Origin: an uncultured Methanolobus sp.
Lineage (GTDB): Archaea; Halobacteriota; Methanosarcinia; Methanosarcinales; Methanosarcinaceae
DNA length: 64,000 bases
Assembly: GCF_963665675.1 (NCBI RefSeq)
Contig: NZ_OY762426.1
Location: 2,294,001 to 2,358,000 of the forward strand
Direction of reading: 5' to 3'
Under the pieces are notes generated by a model that was not told the origin of the DNA, ran no database searches, and saw only the letters and a list, made by a program, of their open reading frames with translations. Made by a program: the position numbers and the translations under genes. The first letter of the stretch is position 1; each line of letters opens with the position of its first letter. Shown in pieces: positions 22,286 to 31,510 of the stretch.

Positions 22286-22300
22286 TTAATATATATATAC
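22286..22300 (-). promoter_or_regulatory. TATA box upstream of tRNA-Lys and the polymerase operon
   Basis: On the minus strand GTATATATATATTAA lies ~70 bases upstream of the tRNA 5' end, with A-rich bases before it that could be the TFB element. A transcript start near 22265 is expected, which leaves a ~50-base leader in front of the tRNA. Confidence 0.6.
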
Positions 22301-22604
22301 TTTTCGTGCTTTTCCGCTGTGTTCGAACTATTATTAGTTCCAATGATTTACTATTACTTATATCTTTTTTATTAATATACCCTTAATTTAATCAAAAGCA
22401 GAACGTTTATATCTTATTATTACTGCCTTTTACAAAGTAACCATTAGATGTGTTTTTCTCCCCCATTCCCATGGCCGCATCTGTTATAATGATACTTTTC
22501 GTACTTAAATTGTAACTGAAATGATAACAGGGTCCCGAAAAATCTACTCCTTCCTGCCATGGCAGTTTTCGTTTATTCAAAAAAGAAAAAGGTAAATGAC
22601 AGTT
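22301..22604. other. Intergenic region, no gene seen
   Basis: AT-rich, with no credible open frame. It holds an inverted repeat GAACTA/TAGTTC at ~22323-22338 and a 12-base palindrome CTGCCATGGCAG at 22554-22565, about 40 bases past the ahcY stop, which may help end that transcript. Confidence 0.5.
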
Positions 22605-23840
22605 TTATGTTCCGGTTTCCCAGCCTGCCATATATGCTTCCTGTTCATCTGAAAGCTTGTCAATGCTAATTCCCATTGACATGAGTTTCATTTCAGCAAC
22701 GCCAACATCAAGTTCATGTGGTACAGCGTGTACTCCATCAGAAAGCTTGTTCTCTGCAATATATCTTACACAGAGTGCCTGGTTTGCAAAGCTCATATCC
22801 ATAACTTCTGCAGGGTGACCGTCGCCTGCTGCAAGGTTTACAAGTCTTCCGTCAGCAAGCACGTAAACACGTTTCTCACCAATCTTATATTCCTTGATGT
22901 TGTTTCTCACGGTCTTCACAGAACCTGCCATTGCCATGAGGTCTTCAAGGTTGATCTCAACATTGAAGTGGCCTGCATTTGCAAGAATTGCACCATCTTT
23001 TATGACCTCGAAATCCTCTCTTTTCAGGATATCTCTGTTACCTGTGGTCGTAAGGAAAATGTCACCTATCTTTGCAGCCTCTTTCATAGGCATAACACTG
23101 TTACCGTCCATACGTGCTTCCAGTGCTCTTATGGGGTCAATTTCGGTTACAATTACGTTTGCTCCAAGGCCTTTTGCACGCATTGCAGCACCTTTACCAC
23201 ACCATCCATATCCGCCGATAACAACATTCTTACCTGCCACAAGAAGGTTGGTTGTTCTCATGATTCCGTCCCATGCTGACTGACCGGTACCATAGCGATT
23301 ATCAAAGAGGAATTTTGTCATTGCATCGTTCACTGCAATTACCGGCATCTTAAGAGCTCCATCACGTTCCATTGCCTTAAGCCTGTGGATGCCTGTTGTA
23401 GTTTCCTCACAACCGCCAAGGATCTCGGGAAGAAGGTCTGTGCGTTCTGTATGAAGCTTGAAAATAAGGTCTGCACCATCATCAATTGTGATGTCAGGCT
23501 TAAAGTCAAGTACTTTGTCAATAGCTTCATAATATTCCTCGGTGCAACAGTCATACTTTGCAAGACACTGGATGTTATCCTTGTTGTGCAGGGCCATTGA
23601 AACATCATCCTGCGTACTAAGGGGATTACATCCTGTAATTGCAACTTCGGCTCCTCCTATAGCAAGCGTTTCCACAAGAGCTGCTGTCTTTGCCTCAACA
23701 TGCAGTGCCATTGCAACTTTGTGACCTGCAAGAGGTTTTTCCTTTGCAAACTGTTCCCTGATGATATTGAGAACAGGCATGTGGTTAAGAACCCAGTCGA
23801 TCTTCATGTTTCCGGATTCTAACATTTCAGTATCATTCAT
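22605..23840 (-). CDS. ahcY: S-adenosyl/inosylhomocysteine hydrolase
   Basis: A 411-residue NAD-dependent hydrolase of the SAHase family. The Rossmann motif GYGWCGKG is near residue 205, and DDGADL and NAGHFN blocks flank the active site. The start has GGAGAT upstream. In Methanocaldococcus the homologue prefers S-inosylhomocysteine, made by the deaminase DadD; here that deaminase gene lies directly upstream in the same direction, which suggests the same two-step route. Exact substrate preference is inferred. Confidence 0.92.
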   Translation of the reverse strand: MNDTEMLESGNMKIDWVLNHMPVLNIIREQFAKEKPLAGHKVAMALHVEAKTAALVETLAIGGAEVAITGCNPLSTQDDVSMALHNKDNIQCLAKYDCCTEEYYEAIDKVLDFKPDITIDDGADLIFKLHTERTDLLPEILGGCEETTTGIHRLKAMERDGALKMPVIAVNDAMTKFLFDNRYGTGQSAWDGIMRTTNLLVAGKNVVIGGYGWCGKGAAMRAKGLGANVIVTEIDPIRALEARMDGNSVMPMKEAAKIGDIFLTTTGNRDILKREDFEVIKDGAILANAGHFNVEINLEDLMAMAGSVKTVRNNIKEYKIGEKRVYVLADGRLVNLAAGDGHPAEVMDMSFANQALCVRYIAENKLSDGVHAVPHELDVGVAEMKLMSMGISIDKLSDEQEAYMAGWETGT

Positions 23841-23908
23841 CTTTTATCTCCAATTTGAAAGTAACACTTGATTATAATGTATCTGATATAAGTATAATCT
23901 TTGTTTTC

Positions 23909-25207
23909 TTAGTCCCCAATTCTTCCAAGAAGGTTCTTTGACTTTTCAATTGCAGTGTCAATTACTTCCTGCTCATTCATGGTAAGCACTTTTCCATCTT
24001 CCATGAGCACTTTTCCATCGACTATAGTAGCGCTGACATCCTTGCCACTTGCAGTATAGACCAGATGCGAAGCAACATCATAGACTGGTGCAAGATGGGC
24101 TTTGTTCATATCAACAATTATCATGTCGGCATTGTAACCTTCTTTCAGTATTCCACTGTTGATTCCAAGAGCCTTTGCACCGTTGATGGTTGCCATTTCA
24201 AGTACCTTACGTGCAGGAAGTGCAGTAGGATCCATGGTGCTGACTTTCTGTAAAAGAGCTGCTGATCTCATTTCTTCGAACATGTCAAGGTTGTTGTTGG
24301 AAGCACACCCGTCTGTTCCAATGCACACATTTGCTCCTGCATCAATGAGTTTAGCCACAGGACAGATGCCGGATGCAAGTTTCATATTACTGTTAGGATT
24401 ATGGGAAATGTTCACGCCATATTCAGCAAGTATCTTTATGTCGCCATCAGATAACCAGACACAGTGTGCAGCGAGCACATCAGTTCCCCAGAAATCGATT
24501 CCCTTGAGGAAATGGATAGAACACATTCCGAAGTTCTCTTTCATATAGTTGAGCTCGGCCTCTGTTTCAAGTACATGAATGTGCAGTTTGACATTATCCT
24601 TTACAGCCTGTTCTTTAATTCTGATAAGGAAATCCCTTGAACAGGTATTTGGTGCATGCGGACCATACATGGTACTTATTCTGCCACCAGCTTTCATATT
24701 CCATTCTTTGACAAAAGCACTGCCAACTTCAAGTTCTTTGTCAGCCTTTTCCTTATCTCCAAAATCTATCATTCCATAGGAAAGCGCTGCACGAATTCCG
24801 GCTTCATCTACAGCCTGAGCAACCCTGTTCTCGTGGATATACATATCCGCAAAGGCAATGGTTCCGGAGCGGATCATTTCAAGACATGCCAGTTTTGTGC
24901 CTGCATAGATGTCATCGTCAGTAAGTTTAGCTTCGGCAGGCCATATGTGATTCTCAAGCCAGTCCTGCAGTTGCATGTCATCGGCATAGCCTCTGAATAT
25001 TGTCATTCCTGCATGACAATGGGTGTTAACAAGTCCGGGCATAAGGACTGATCCTTTTGCATCTATGACTTTCTCAGCAGTACATTCTGTGGAAGTCCCA
25101 ACTTCCTTTATTTTACCGTCCTCTACAACAACGACCCCGTTCTCAATATCTCCCGCTTCCGGGTCCATTGTGAGGATGTAAGTATTCTTTATGATAAGAT
25201 CCGCCAT
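23909..25207 (-). CDS. dadD: 5'-deoxyadenosine / SAH / MTA deaminase
   Basis: A 432-residue amidohydrolase with metal ligands in NTHCHAG (~62-67), AAHCVW (~240) and GTDGCASNN (~295). This matches the MTA/SAH deaminase family, DadD in methanogens, which deaminates S-adenosylhomocysteine and 5'-deoxyadenosine (a radical SAM by-product). The start abuts the HD-domain gene stop, and ahcY follows. The window also encodes two radical SAM enzymes that would produce its substrates. Confidence 0.87.
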   Translation of the reverse strand: MADLIIKNTYILTMDPEAGDIENGVVVVEDGKIKEVGTSTECTAEKVIDAKGSVLMPGLVNTHCHAGMTIFRGYADDMQLQDWLENHIWPAEAKLTDDDIYAGTKLACLEMIRSGTIAFADMYIHENRVAQAVDEAGIRAALSYGMIDFGDKEKADKELEVGSAFVKEWNMKAGGRISTMYGPHAPNTCSRDFLIRIKEQAVKDNVKLHIHVLETEAELNYMKENFGMCSIHFLKGIDFWGTDVLAAHCVWLSDGDIKILAEYGVNISHNPNSNMKLASGICPVAKLIDAGANVCIGTDGCASNNNLDMFEEMRSAALLQKVSTMDPTALPARKVLEMATINGAKALGINSGILKEGYNADMIIVDMNKAHLAPVYDVASHLVYTASGKDVSATIVDGKVLMEDGKVLTMNEQEVIDTAIEKSKNLLGRIGD

Positions 25208-25848
25208 TATCTCTCTCCTGATGTCTCTTCTTTTAGCTCTTCCAGATATTTGCGCATAATTTCCAGTCTCTGTTCTGCAATATCTTTAGCTGTTTTCGTA
25301 TTAAGCCTTTCAGGTATTTTAAAAGGTTTTCTTTCCATGTAATCGTAGAACCCATCGAATGGGTCTTCGGTGTAAGCATTCATGGATGTTTCCTTTACAG
25401 TTCCGATTGTTTCTTTCAGAGCTCTTAAAGCTCCCATTGAAACTAATGATCTGAAAATTCCAACGGCTCCAAGCGCATCAATTCTGTCGGCATCCTGAAG
25501 AATCTGAGCCTCGATGGTCTCTGCCTTCATTCCACGGCTGAAACGGTGGGTCAGGATACATGATGTCACATGGTCAATGAGTTCTGCTTCAGCACCATTG
25601 CCTGCAAGAAATTCCTGTGCAATCTCAGCACTATATTCTGCATGATTGCCGCCTTCTTTGTGTTCCCTTACAATGCCCACATCATGAAGAAGTGCTGCCA
25701 GGCGAATAACCTGTAAGTCTCCTCCTTCTTTTTCCTGAATTCTCATGCAGGTATTTTCAACCCTTTCAATATGTGACATATCATGGGTACTGGGTTCATT
25801 TTCAAGTACCTGTGAAACGAACTCTCGTGTGGTTTCTATCAGACACAT
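25207..25848 (-). CDS. HD-domain phosphohydrolase
   Basis: A 213-residue HD-superfamily protein. Metal ligands are visible in order: HDMSHIERV (~22), LLHDVGI (~53), a His-containing TSCILTHRF segment and QDADRIDALG (~122). It resembles the YedJ-type single-domain hydrolases, whose substrates are usually unknown nucleotides. It overlaps the phosphopantothenate synthetase gene by ten bases and abuts dadD, so it belongs to the cofactor/nucleoside operon. Substrate unknown. Confidence 0.82.
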   Translation of the reverse strand: MCLIETTREFVSQVLENEPSTHDMSHIERVENTCMRIQEKEGGDLQVIRLAALLHDVGIVREHKEGGNHAEYSAEIAQEFLAGNGAEAELIDHVTSCILTHRFSRGMKAETIEAQILQDADRIDALGAVGIFRSLVSMGALRALKETIGTVKETSMNAYTEDPFDGFYDYMERKPFKIPERLNTKTAKDIAEQRLEIMRKYLEELKEETSGER

Positions 25849-26609
25849 GTAAGACCTTTCTCCTCTGCTTTATTCTTCAGGTTTTCCTGCATTGTGTAAA
25901 GAGCATCGGAAATGGTTACATCATTGTTGAATAAATCAACAATTTCCTGAAGGGAATCTCTGCTTTGAGTTTTCATATCCTTTGTGAACTGGATCATATT
26001 CCTGAGAGCCCTGGTAACATTATCCACAATGGTGATGTTAGCTGTCAGTGCAGTTCTGGAAAGTGGGTTCAGGTCAATAGTAATGACAGTTTTACCCATT
26101 TCCACAAGTTTCTGGCACCTGTCTCCGTCTTCAAGGGGCACCAGCACAACATCCGCATTGAAAATACCTTCTTCATCAACAATAGCCCTGTCATGGGAAA
26201 GGTCAAGTCTTTTGTCTCCCTTTCCACCGAGGACAACACCTGCTCCATGTGCTTTCAGGTGCTCGGTGATCTTATGAACCCTGGCATCACTTCTATGGAA
26301 AAGGTTCACTTCCAGTCTTGCTCCGGTAACGTCTGCAAAAGCTGCCATAAGGTCCGGCACAAGTGCAGCAGTATTGCCGTTCACTGATATTATGGCATTC
26401 TCTGCAAGAAGGATGTTAGCAACCGCTGCCCTTTCGGCAATGGCTGCTGATTTAGTTGTCTTTTCCCCTATCATATAATCGAAGGCTTCACCGCGTCCCT
26501 GTGCTACAAGTCCCTGCTTGCTGGTGATGCCGATGTTTACGCCTTCAACTATTCTTTCCCTGGTGATGAGAGATTCATACCTGGGGTGATCTTTAGGGAT
26601 GTCTGTCAT
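25839..26609 (-). CDS. 4-phosphopantoate--beta-alanine ligase
   Basis: A 256-residue archaeal phosphopantothenate synthetase (former DUF137), which joins 4-phosphopantoate to beta-alanine using ATP. Family blocks HPRYESLITRE at the N-terminus, SVNGNTAAL, FHRSDAR and IDLNPLSRTA are present. It replaces the bacterial pantothenate route and follows the pantoate kinase and CoaBC genes in this cluster. Confidence 0.92.
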   Translation of the reverse strand: MTDIPKDHPRYESLITRERIVEGVNIGITSKQGLVAQGRGEAFDYMIGEKTTKSAAIAERAAVANILLAENAIISVNGNTAALVPDLMAAFADVTGARLEVNLFHRSDARVHKITEHLKAHGAGVVLGGKGDKRLDLSHDRAIVDEEGIFNADVVLVPLEDGDRCQKLVEMGKTVITIDLNPLSRTALTANITIVDNVTRALRNMIQFTKDMKTQSRDSLQEIVDLFNNDVTISDALYTMQENLKNKAEEKGLTCV

Positions 26610-26640
26610 TCAGTCCGTTTTCTCCTTTCAGTTAATTATT

Positions 26641-27585
26641 TTAGTTGCTTGCATCCAGTATTATTCCCTGGTCGGTTGGTACGAGCATTGTCTGTATTTC
26701 CTGTCCCTGCAACATCTGTATGTACTTATAATTGATGAGATTAGGGTTCTTTGCAAGCTGCTCGTTGATGATTCTGAGTGCTTCGGCTTCCCCGTGTGCT
26801 TCGGCTATGGTAGCGTTTGCAACACCATTTGCTTCAATTATTTTCCTTTCAGCTTCAAGCTGTTCCTTCTGCTTAACGAAGATCATTCTTTGAGCATCCT
26901 GGTCTGCCTGAAGTTTTGCTTCAATTGCCTCTGCAACTCTTGTAGGAAGCACCACATTTCTTACAAGTACTTCTTCTACAACTATGCCGTCACTTTCAAG
27001 GGAGTTATCAATATTTGTAAGCATCTCACCTGCAACTACCTCTCTTTCCTCACCATATACCTGCAGCGCTGTTTTTGTGGAAACAACTTCCCTGATGGAT
27101 GATCTTATAGTAGGGCGTATGATCTTTTCAGCATAATTCGTACCAAGGTTCTGATGAACTTCACTTACATCATCTGACAGAAGCCTGTACCTGACGGTAA
27201 TGTCAAGTCCTAAAGTAAGGCCCTCAACTGTGAGAGCTTTAATCTGGTCATCTCCCTCTATTTGTCCCTCGCCTTCAACTCCGCTCATGGTGTATGTTTC
27301 GCTCCTTACGGAGTACTTTGTAACGCTGACCCATGGAGGAACAATGTGTAAACCTTCGCCTAGTTCATCTTCTTCCACACCACCGAACTGGTTGAACTTA
27401 ACACCAACCTCACCGGCCCCAACTGAGACCAGTATCGAGCCAAACATTATTGAGAACACGATCAATATAATAAATATCACTACTATACCGCGCCCTATCT
27501 TGCCAACAATAGGGGCTATTTCACCTATCGGGAATTCCGGTGCCCTTTTAGGAGGCTCAGGTTCCCATTCACTTTCAACAACCAT
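26641..27585 (-). CDS. SPFH/band 7 membrane protein (prohibitin-like)
   Basis: A 314-residue protein with one membrane helix near residues 33-55, then a band-7 domain (~55-220) and a helical C-terminal part (VLPTRVAEAIEAKLQADQ region) typical of prohibitin/HflK-like proteins that form ring assemblies on the membrane. It interrupts the CoA genes but is in the same direction with short gaps (31 and 65 bases). A link to CoA synthesis is not evident. Confidence 0.85.
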   Translation of the reverse strand: MVVESEWEPEPPKRAPEFPIGEIAPIVGKIGRGIVVIFIILIVFSIMFGSILVSVGAGEVGVKFNQFGGVEEDELGEGLHIVPPWVSVTKYSVRSETYTMSGVEGEGQIEGDDQIKALTVEGLTLGLDITVRYRLLSDDVSEVHQNLGTNYAEKIIRPTIRSSIREVVSTKTALQVYGEEREVVAGEMLTNIDNSLESDGIVVEEVLVRNVVLPTRVAEAIEAKLQADQDAQRMIFVKQKEQLEAERKIIEANGVANATIAEAHGEAEALRIINEQLAKNPNLINYKYIQMLQGQEIQTMLVPTDQGIILDASN

Positions 27586-27650
27586 AAAAACATCTCCAAT
27601 AAATAATTCCAGACGTACAGTATCAAGTGGAATTGATAATATGTTTTCGC

Positions 27651-28556
27651 TCAGACAATTCTAATGCTTCCAGCCCGTATCCTGAACCGAAGAACTTCTC
27701 CATATTCTGAAAATATGTCCACAAGTTCAGGTGCATGGGTCATTGATGGGATAGAAAACACTGCATTCCCAAGCATCGCCTGTGAAGCTATAACTCCTGC
27801 ATTCTCTGCGGCTTCAATTACCTGCATTATCTTATCTCCGGCAAGTCCACTATTTATTGTAAATTCTCTGGAGCAAGACATGAAGCTCTCAACTGTAGGC
27901 TTTTCAATGAGTTTTTTCATGGCTTCTTCACCGGCCATGTTGATATTCTCTACTGTTTCCGGATTCCCAAGTACTGAGCTGGTAGATAATTCTCCAAGAA
28001 CCACGCAGCATACTTCTTTTTCCCGGGTGGGTATGTGATCGGTATTTGCTATTGAAGGTGCACCCGGTGTTTTTCTGATGAGAATGCCACCATGTGCCTG
28101 TCCTGTGACATCTCCGAGCCCACTTCTATTTTTAACTTCAGCCAGATGTGCGATATCGTTGAGTCTGGAGGTAGTAAATTCAAGTTTCAGTGCATGGTTC
28201 AATGCATATGCCGTCCCAAGTGCTCCCGCTCCGGATGCTCCGAACCCACATCCTGTTGGTATGTCTGATATGCTTTCTACTTTAACAGGAAACTCTGTCA
28301 TGGACTCAATGACTGACCTGCAGGTATCTCCTGCTACCTTTTTACCATTAAGGAATATTTCTGTGTTCTCGATATCGTTCCCTGTTGTTACAGTTGTGTA
28401 AACTCCGCCATCGAGTACAATTCCACAACCTATTGACCCTTTTTCCATGGGGTCTTCATGTTCGTGTATCTGAAAAAAACCAGTTATGTGGGCCGGTGCG
28501 AAAGCTCTGGCCGTCAGAGTATTACTTTGAGTATTGCTTACAGATTCAGATTGCAT
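27651..28556 (-). CDS. Pantoate kinase (GHMP family)
   Basis: A 301-residue GHMP kinase whose N-terminal APAHITGFF and central PTGCGFGASGAGALG block (phosphate loop) match archaeal pantoate kinase. It makes 4-phosphopantoate, the substrate of the ligase at 25839-26609. The ATG overlaps the coaBC stop by one base (TAATG), so translation is coupled. Confidence 0.9.
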   Translation of the reverse strand: MQSESVSNTQSNTLTARAFAPAHITGFFQIHEHEDPMEKGSIGCGIVLDGGVYTTVTTGNDIENTEIFLNGKKVAGDTCRSVIESMTEFPVKVESISDIPTGCGFGASGAGALGTAYALNHALKLEFTTSRLNDIAHLAEVKNRSGLGDVTGQAHGGILIRKTPGAPSIANTDHIPTREKEVCCVVLGELSTSSVLGNPETVENINMAGEEAMKKLIEKPTVESFMSCSREFTINSGLAGDKIMQVIEAAENAGVIASQAMLGNAVFSIPSMTHAPELVDIFSEYGEVLRFRIRAGSIRIV

Positions 28557-29803
28557 TATTTTTCGCCCTTTGATGTCAACAGTCCTGTGATCTCATCCAT
28601 CAAGACATTTGCAATTAAACTTTTGGAACCTTCTATACTAATATTCTCTCTGTCGTCGGAGTATAATATAGTAATGCTGTTTTTATCAGTTCCCATGCCC
28701 TCTTTGCTGACTTCATTGGCAATTATCATGTCAAGTTCTGAATTTTCAAGAGTATCCTTTGCTCTTTTTAGCAGTTCTTCCGTGTCCACTCCGGCTTCGG
28801 CTTTAAACCCGACTATCCTTACATGTGGATATGCCTGCCTTGCTTCTTTGATTAGCTTGCGCGTTGTTCTGAATGAAAGTTCAAGCCCTTCTTCCCCGGA
28901 TTTTATCTTCTGCCCGCTTGCATCCAGTGTATAGTCCGCAATGGCAGCAGAACTAATGAGAATATCATAACCATTTGCAAGCTCATCAAGAACTGCACCG
29001 GTCATCTGGTCTGCAGTTTCAGCGTAAATCTCATTGATGCCACAAACTCCAAGTTTGTTCCTGTGAACTATGGTAACTTCAGCACCCCTGCGATAAGCTT
29101 CAAGTGCCAGTTCATTCCCGGTCTTCCCGGATGCCCTGTTAGTAAGAATTCGTATGGGATCGATAGGTTCTGCCGTGGAACCACTTGTGATAAGTATCTT
29201 CTTCCCGCAGAGTGTTCTTTTCCCGATAGCCCTCTCAACCTCAAGCAGAATCTCATCATTTCCGGCTATCTTTGCAATGCCTTCTTCGATATGGGGTCCG
29301 ACGAAGCTGATTCCCCAGCCTTTCATCTTTTCAATGTTCTCCATAACAGCCGGATGATTGTACATATCCTCATGCATTGCAGGCACTATCATCACAGGTT
29401 TACCTGCGCCGATGGCCGTTGTTGCAAAAGTTGTAACAGGCGTATCATCGATCCCTGCTGCAATTTTTCCAAGTGTGTTGGCTGTTGCAGGGGCGATAAG
29501 CAAAAGGTCTGCCCTGCCGAGATTTCCAAAGAACTCGACATGTTCCACCTTTCCGGTTATAGCTGTGATAACCTCATTCCCTGTTGCATAATGCAGGGCC
29601 GTGGGGTTGATTATCCACCCGGCAGCCTCACTCATGACTGCATAAACATCTGCTCCCCTGCGGATGAACTCACGTGCAAGTTCCACTGTTCTTACAGCAG
29701 CAATGCTGCCAGTGACGGCAAGCACGATAGTCTTGCCTTTCAACGATTCTGATTTTGTGGATTTTATCCAGAGTGTTGGGTGTTCATTTGGAATCTGAGG
29801 CAT
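28556..29803 (-). CDS. coaBC: Phosphopantothenoylcysteine synthase/decarboxylase
   Basis: A 415-residue bifunctional enzyme. The N-terminal flavoprotein half (~20-190) has the catalytic-His stretch HVEFFG and PATANTLGKIA; the C-terminal synthase half starts near ILITSGSTAEPID (~210) with NRASGKTG and ADY(T) motifs. It acts after the ligase in the archaeal CoA route. First gene of the cluster, preceded by an AT-rich promoter region. Confidence 0.93.
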   Translation of the reverse strand: MPQIPNEHPTLWIKSTKSESLKGKTIVLAVTGSIAAVRTVELAREFIRRGADVYAVMSEAAGWIINPTALHYATGNEVITAITGKVEHVEFFGNLGRADLLLIAPATANTLGKIAAGIDDTPVTTFATTAIGAGKPVMIVPAMHEDMYNHPAVMENIEKMKGWGISFVGPHIEEGIAKIAGNDEILLEVERAIGKRTLCGKKILITSGSTAEPIDPIRILTNRASGKTGNELALEAYRRGAEVTIVHRNKLGVCGINEIYAETADQMTGAVLDELANGYDILISSAAIADYTLDASGQKIKSGEEGLELSFRTTRKLIKEARQAYPHVRIVGFKAEAGVDTEELLKRAKDTLENSELDMIIANEVSKEGMGTDKNSITILYSDDRENISIEGSKSLIANVLMDEITGLLTSKGEK

Positions 29804-29909
29804 ATTCTGTCCTTATTTGATGAATAAGTGGATTTTAGTATTTAAAAGTGGGAGGTTCGTAGAATTAGTTTGCAAGGATTGTCTATTATATAACTGAGAT
29901 TAGTAAGAA

Positions 29910-30259
29910 TCATCCTTCACAATAGATTCTCCGAAGTTCGCCTCTGATTATCGGGGAAACATGCGGGCTCAATGATCTTTCAGTAACAAGGTCCACTTTT
30001 TTCCAAGAAGATGTTCAAATTCGTTTTCTATCTTTATGTGATCGATAAGACTTTTTCCTTTTGAGAATGTCACCAGAATACCAACATCGCTATCGTCTTT
30101 CTGTTCCCCTCTGGAATAAGAACCAAAAAGTCCAAGGGAAGCTATATCGTTCTGCCTGCAAAGTTCCATCAGATCTTTTCCTATTTCTCTGTCATGGCCC
30201 AGGGATTGTACAAGATCAAAGGCATCGTTGATCTCGATAGTGTTCTTTTTCAATGACAT
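29910..30259 (-). pseudogene. Frameshifted MNT-type nucleotidyltransferase
   Basis: The open frame (29969-30259, 96 residues) begins with a helix and the minimal nucleotidyltransferase motif GLFGSYSRGE...SDVGILV, then ends abruptly after LLGKKW. A single extra base in the run of six A's at the GGAAAAAAGTGG site (around 29996) would restore a frame reading VDLVTERSLSPHV and ending at a stop at 29910-29912, which is the normal C-terminus of this family. The catalytic pair is also changed: the second Asp of D-x-D is Gly. Together these point to a decayed antitoxin-like MNT gene; a sequencing error in the A run could explain the frameshift but not the Asp loss. No HEPN partner is nearby. Confidence 0.8.
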
Positions 30260-30650
30260 GTTGATCTCGGTATTATCTTCACTTTTCCGTTTCAGTGCTG
30301 AAATCTATTTTAATCTGTATACTAATTAGGTATCATTCTTATTAAATTTTACAGGGATCTGTTCTGTATACTGGCAAAGGAAGTAACATCCCACCGCCGA
30401 AGGCGGCACTTTTCTTCACTTTGAACACTAAGTAAAGATTCACACTGGAAGTATCAGATTAATTTATTCATTTAGTTCGTGTATTATCAAAAGAATTGCA
30501 TGGGCGAATGTTGGTATTTTTCCAATTTATCTGGTTGTTATGTGGCTTTTCTGATATTCGATTTTATGTGTTTAAAAGTAAAGCTTTTATTTGAAAAAAA
30601 TAAGTACGTATGAAAAATTTTATAAAATATAATCTTTCAATGGTTAAGAT
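30260..30650. other. Intergenic region with a GC-rich hairpin
   Basis: No gene seen. The only notable element is CCGCCGAAGGCGG at 30392-30404, preceded by AAGTAACATCC. A close match of this motif is at ~45665-45685. The stretch before 30651 is AT-rich and probably holds the promoter of the TPR lipoprotein gene. Confidence 0.55.
30392..30404. repeat. GC-rich hairpin, copy 1 (CCGCCGAAGGCGG)
   Basis: A 5-bp GC stem with GAA loop in AT-rich surroundings. The same core with similar left flank (AGTAAC..ATC) occurs between the hydantoinase-family and radical SAM genes. May be a small dispersed palindrome family. Confidence 0.5.
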
Positions 30651-31454
30651 ATGAATACAAAAATAATTGTTGCAATGATATTCTTATTGCTTGTTCTCAG
30701 TTCCGGTTGCATTGGTTCCAGTTCAAAACCTGCAAAAAAACTCTATGCAACAGCGATGCACTACTATAATGATGGAGAGTATGAGCTTTCATTGGCAGCA
30801 TGTGACAGAGTGCTTGACAGTGATCCTGAATATGCAGATGCATGGTACCTGAAAAGCATGTGTTATTACTATATTGGTGATTACGATGAAGGTATTGATT
30901 CTGTAGATAAGGCTCTGGAAATCGATTCACAGCATACAAATGCGTGGGTTATGAAAGGAACTTATTGTGCTGCATATGAAGATTATGATGTAACTCTCGA
31001 AGCAGTTGATAAAGCACTTGAGTTTGATCCTGATAATGCAAATGCATGGTTGTTGAAGGGTATGTGCTATTACTATTTCGATGACTACAATGAATCTCTG
31101 AATTCTATCAATAATGCTCTGGAGTCCAATCCTGAAAAAGTCACTGCATGGATTTGGAAAGGAAAGTTGCATGAGTCATTAGGATGGTATGAGAAGGCTC
31201 TTAATGCTTATGATAAAGCACTTGAACTTAATCCGAATGATATTGAAGCGTGGATGTTGAAGGGGATTACTTATGATTCTCTGGAGCAATATGATAATGC
31301 TTTAAATGCTTATGATCGGATTTTAGAAATAAATCCTGATTCCAGTGAAACTTGGCAATTGAAAGGAAACCTCCTTCATAAGTTAGGCAGAACAGAGGAA
31401 GCAGATGTCTGTTATGCTAAAGTTAATGAACTATTAGACTGGGATGAATCCTAA
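30651..31454 (+). CDS. TPR-repeat lipoprotein
   Basis: A 267-residue protein. The N-terminal hydrophobic segment ends in a lipobox (LSSGC, Cys20), so it is probably anchored outside the membrane. The rest is about six tandem tetratricopeptide repeats of 34 residues, each with the W-x-x-K-G and Y-x-x-A/S-L pattern, several nearly identical to each other. TPR arrays bind proteins; the partner is unknown. It is the first of five plus-strand envelope genes with short gaps. Confidence 0.88.
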   Translation: MNTKIIVAMIFLLLVLSSGCIGSSSKPAKKLYATAMHYYNDGEYELSLAACDRVLDSDPEYADAWYLKSMCYYYIGDYDEGIDSVDKALEIDSQHTNAWVMKGTYCAAYEDYDVTLEAVDKALEFDPDNANAWLLKGMCYYYFDDYNESLNSINNALESNPEKVTAWIWKGKLHESLGWYEKALNAYDKALELNPNDIEAWMLKGITYDSLEQYDNALNAYDRILEINPDSSETWQLKGNLLHKLGRTEEADVCYAKVNELLDWDES

Positions 31455-31510
31455 TTGACCTGATTTCGTTCTTGTAGTCATATTTGAAATAATTTTAAAA
31501 ACCAAGTATT

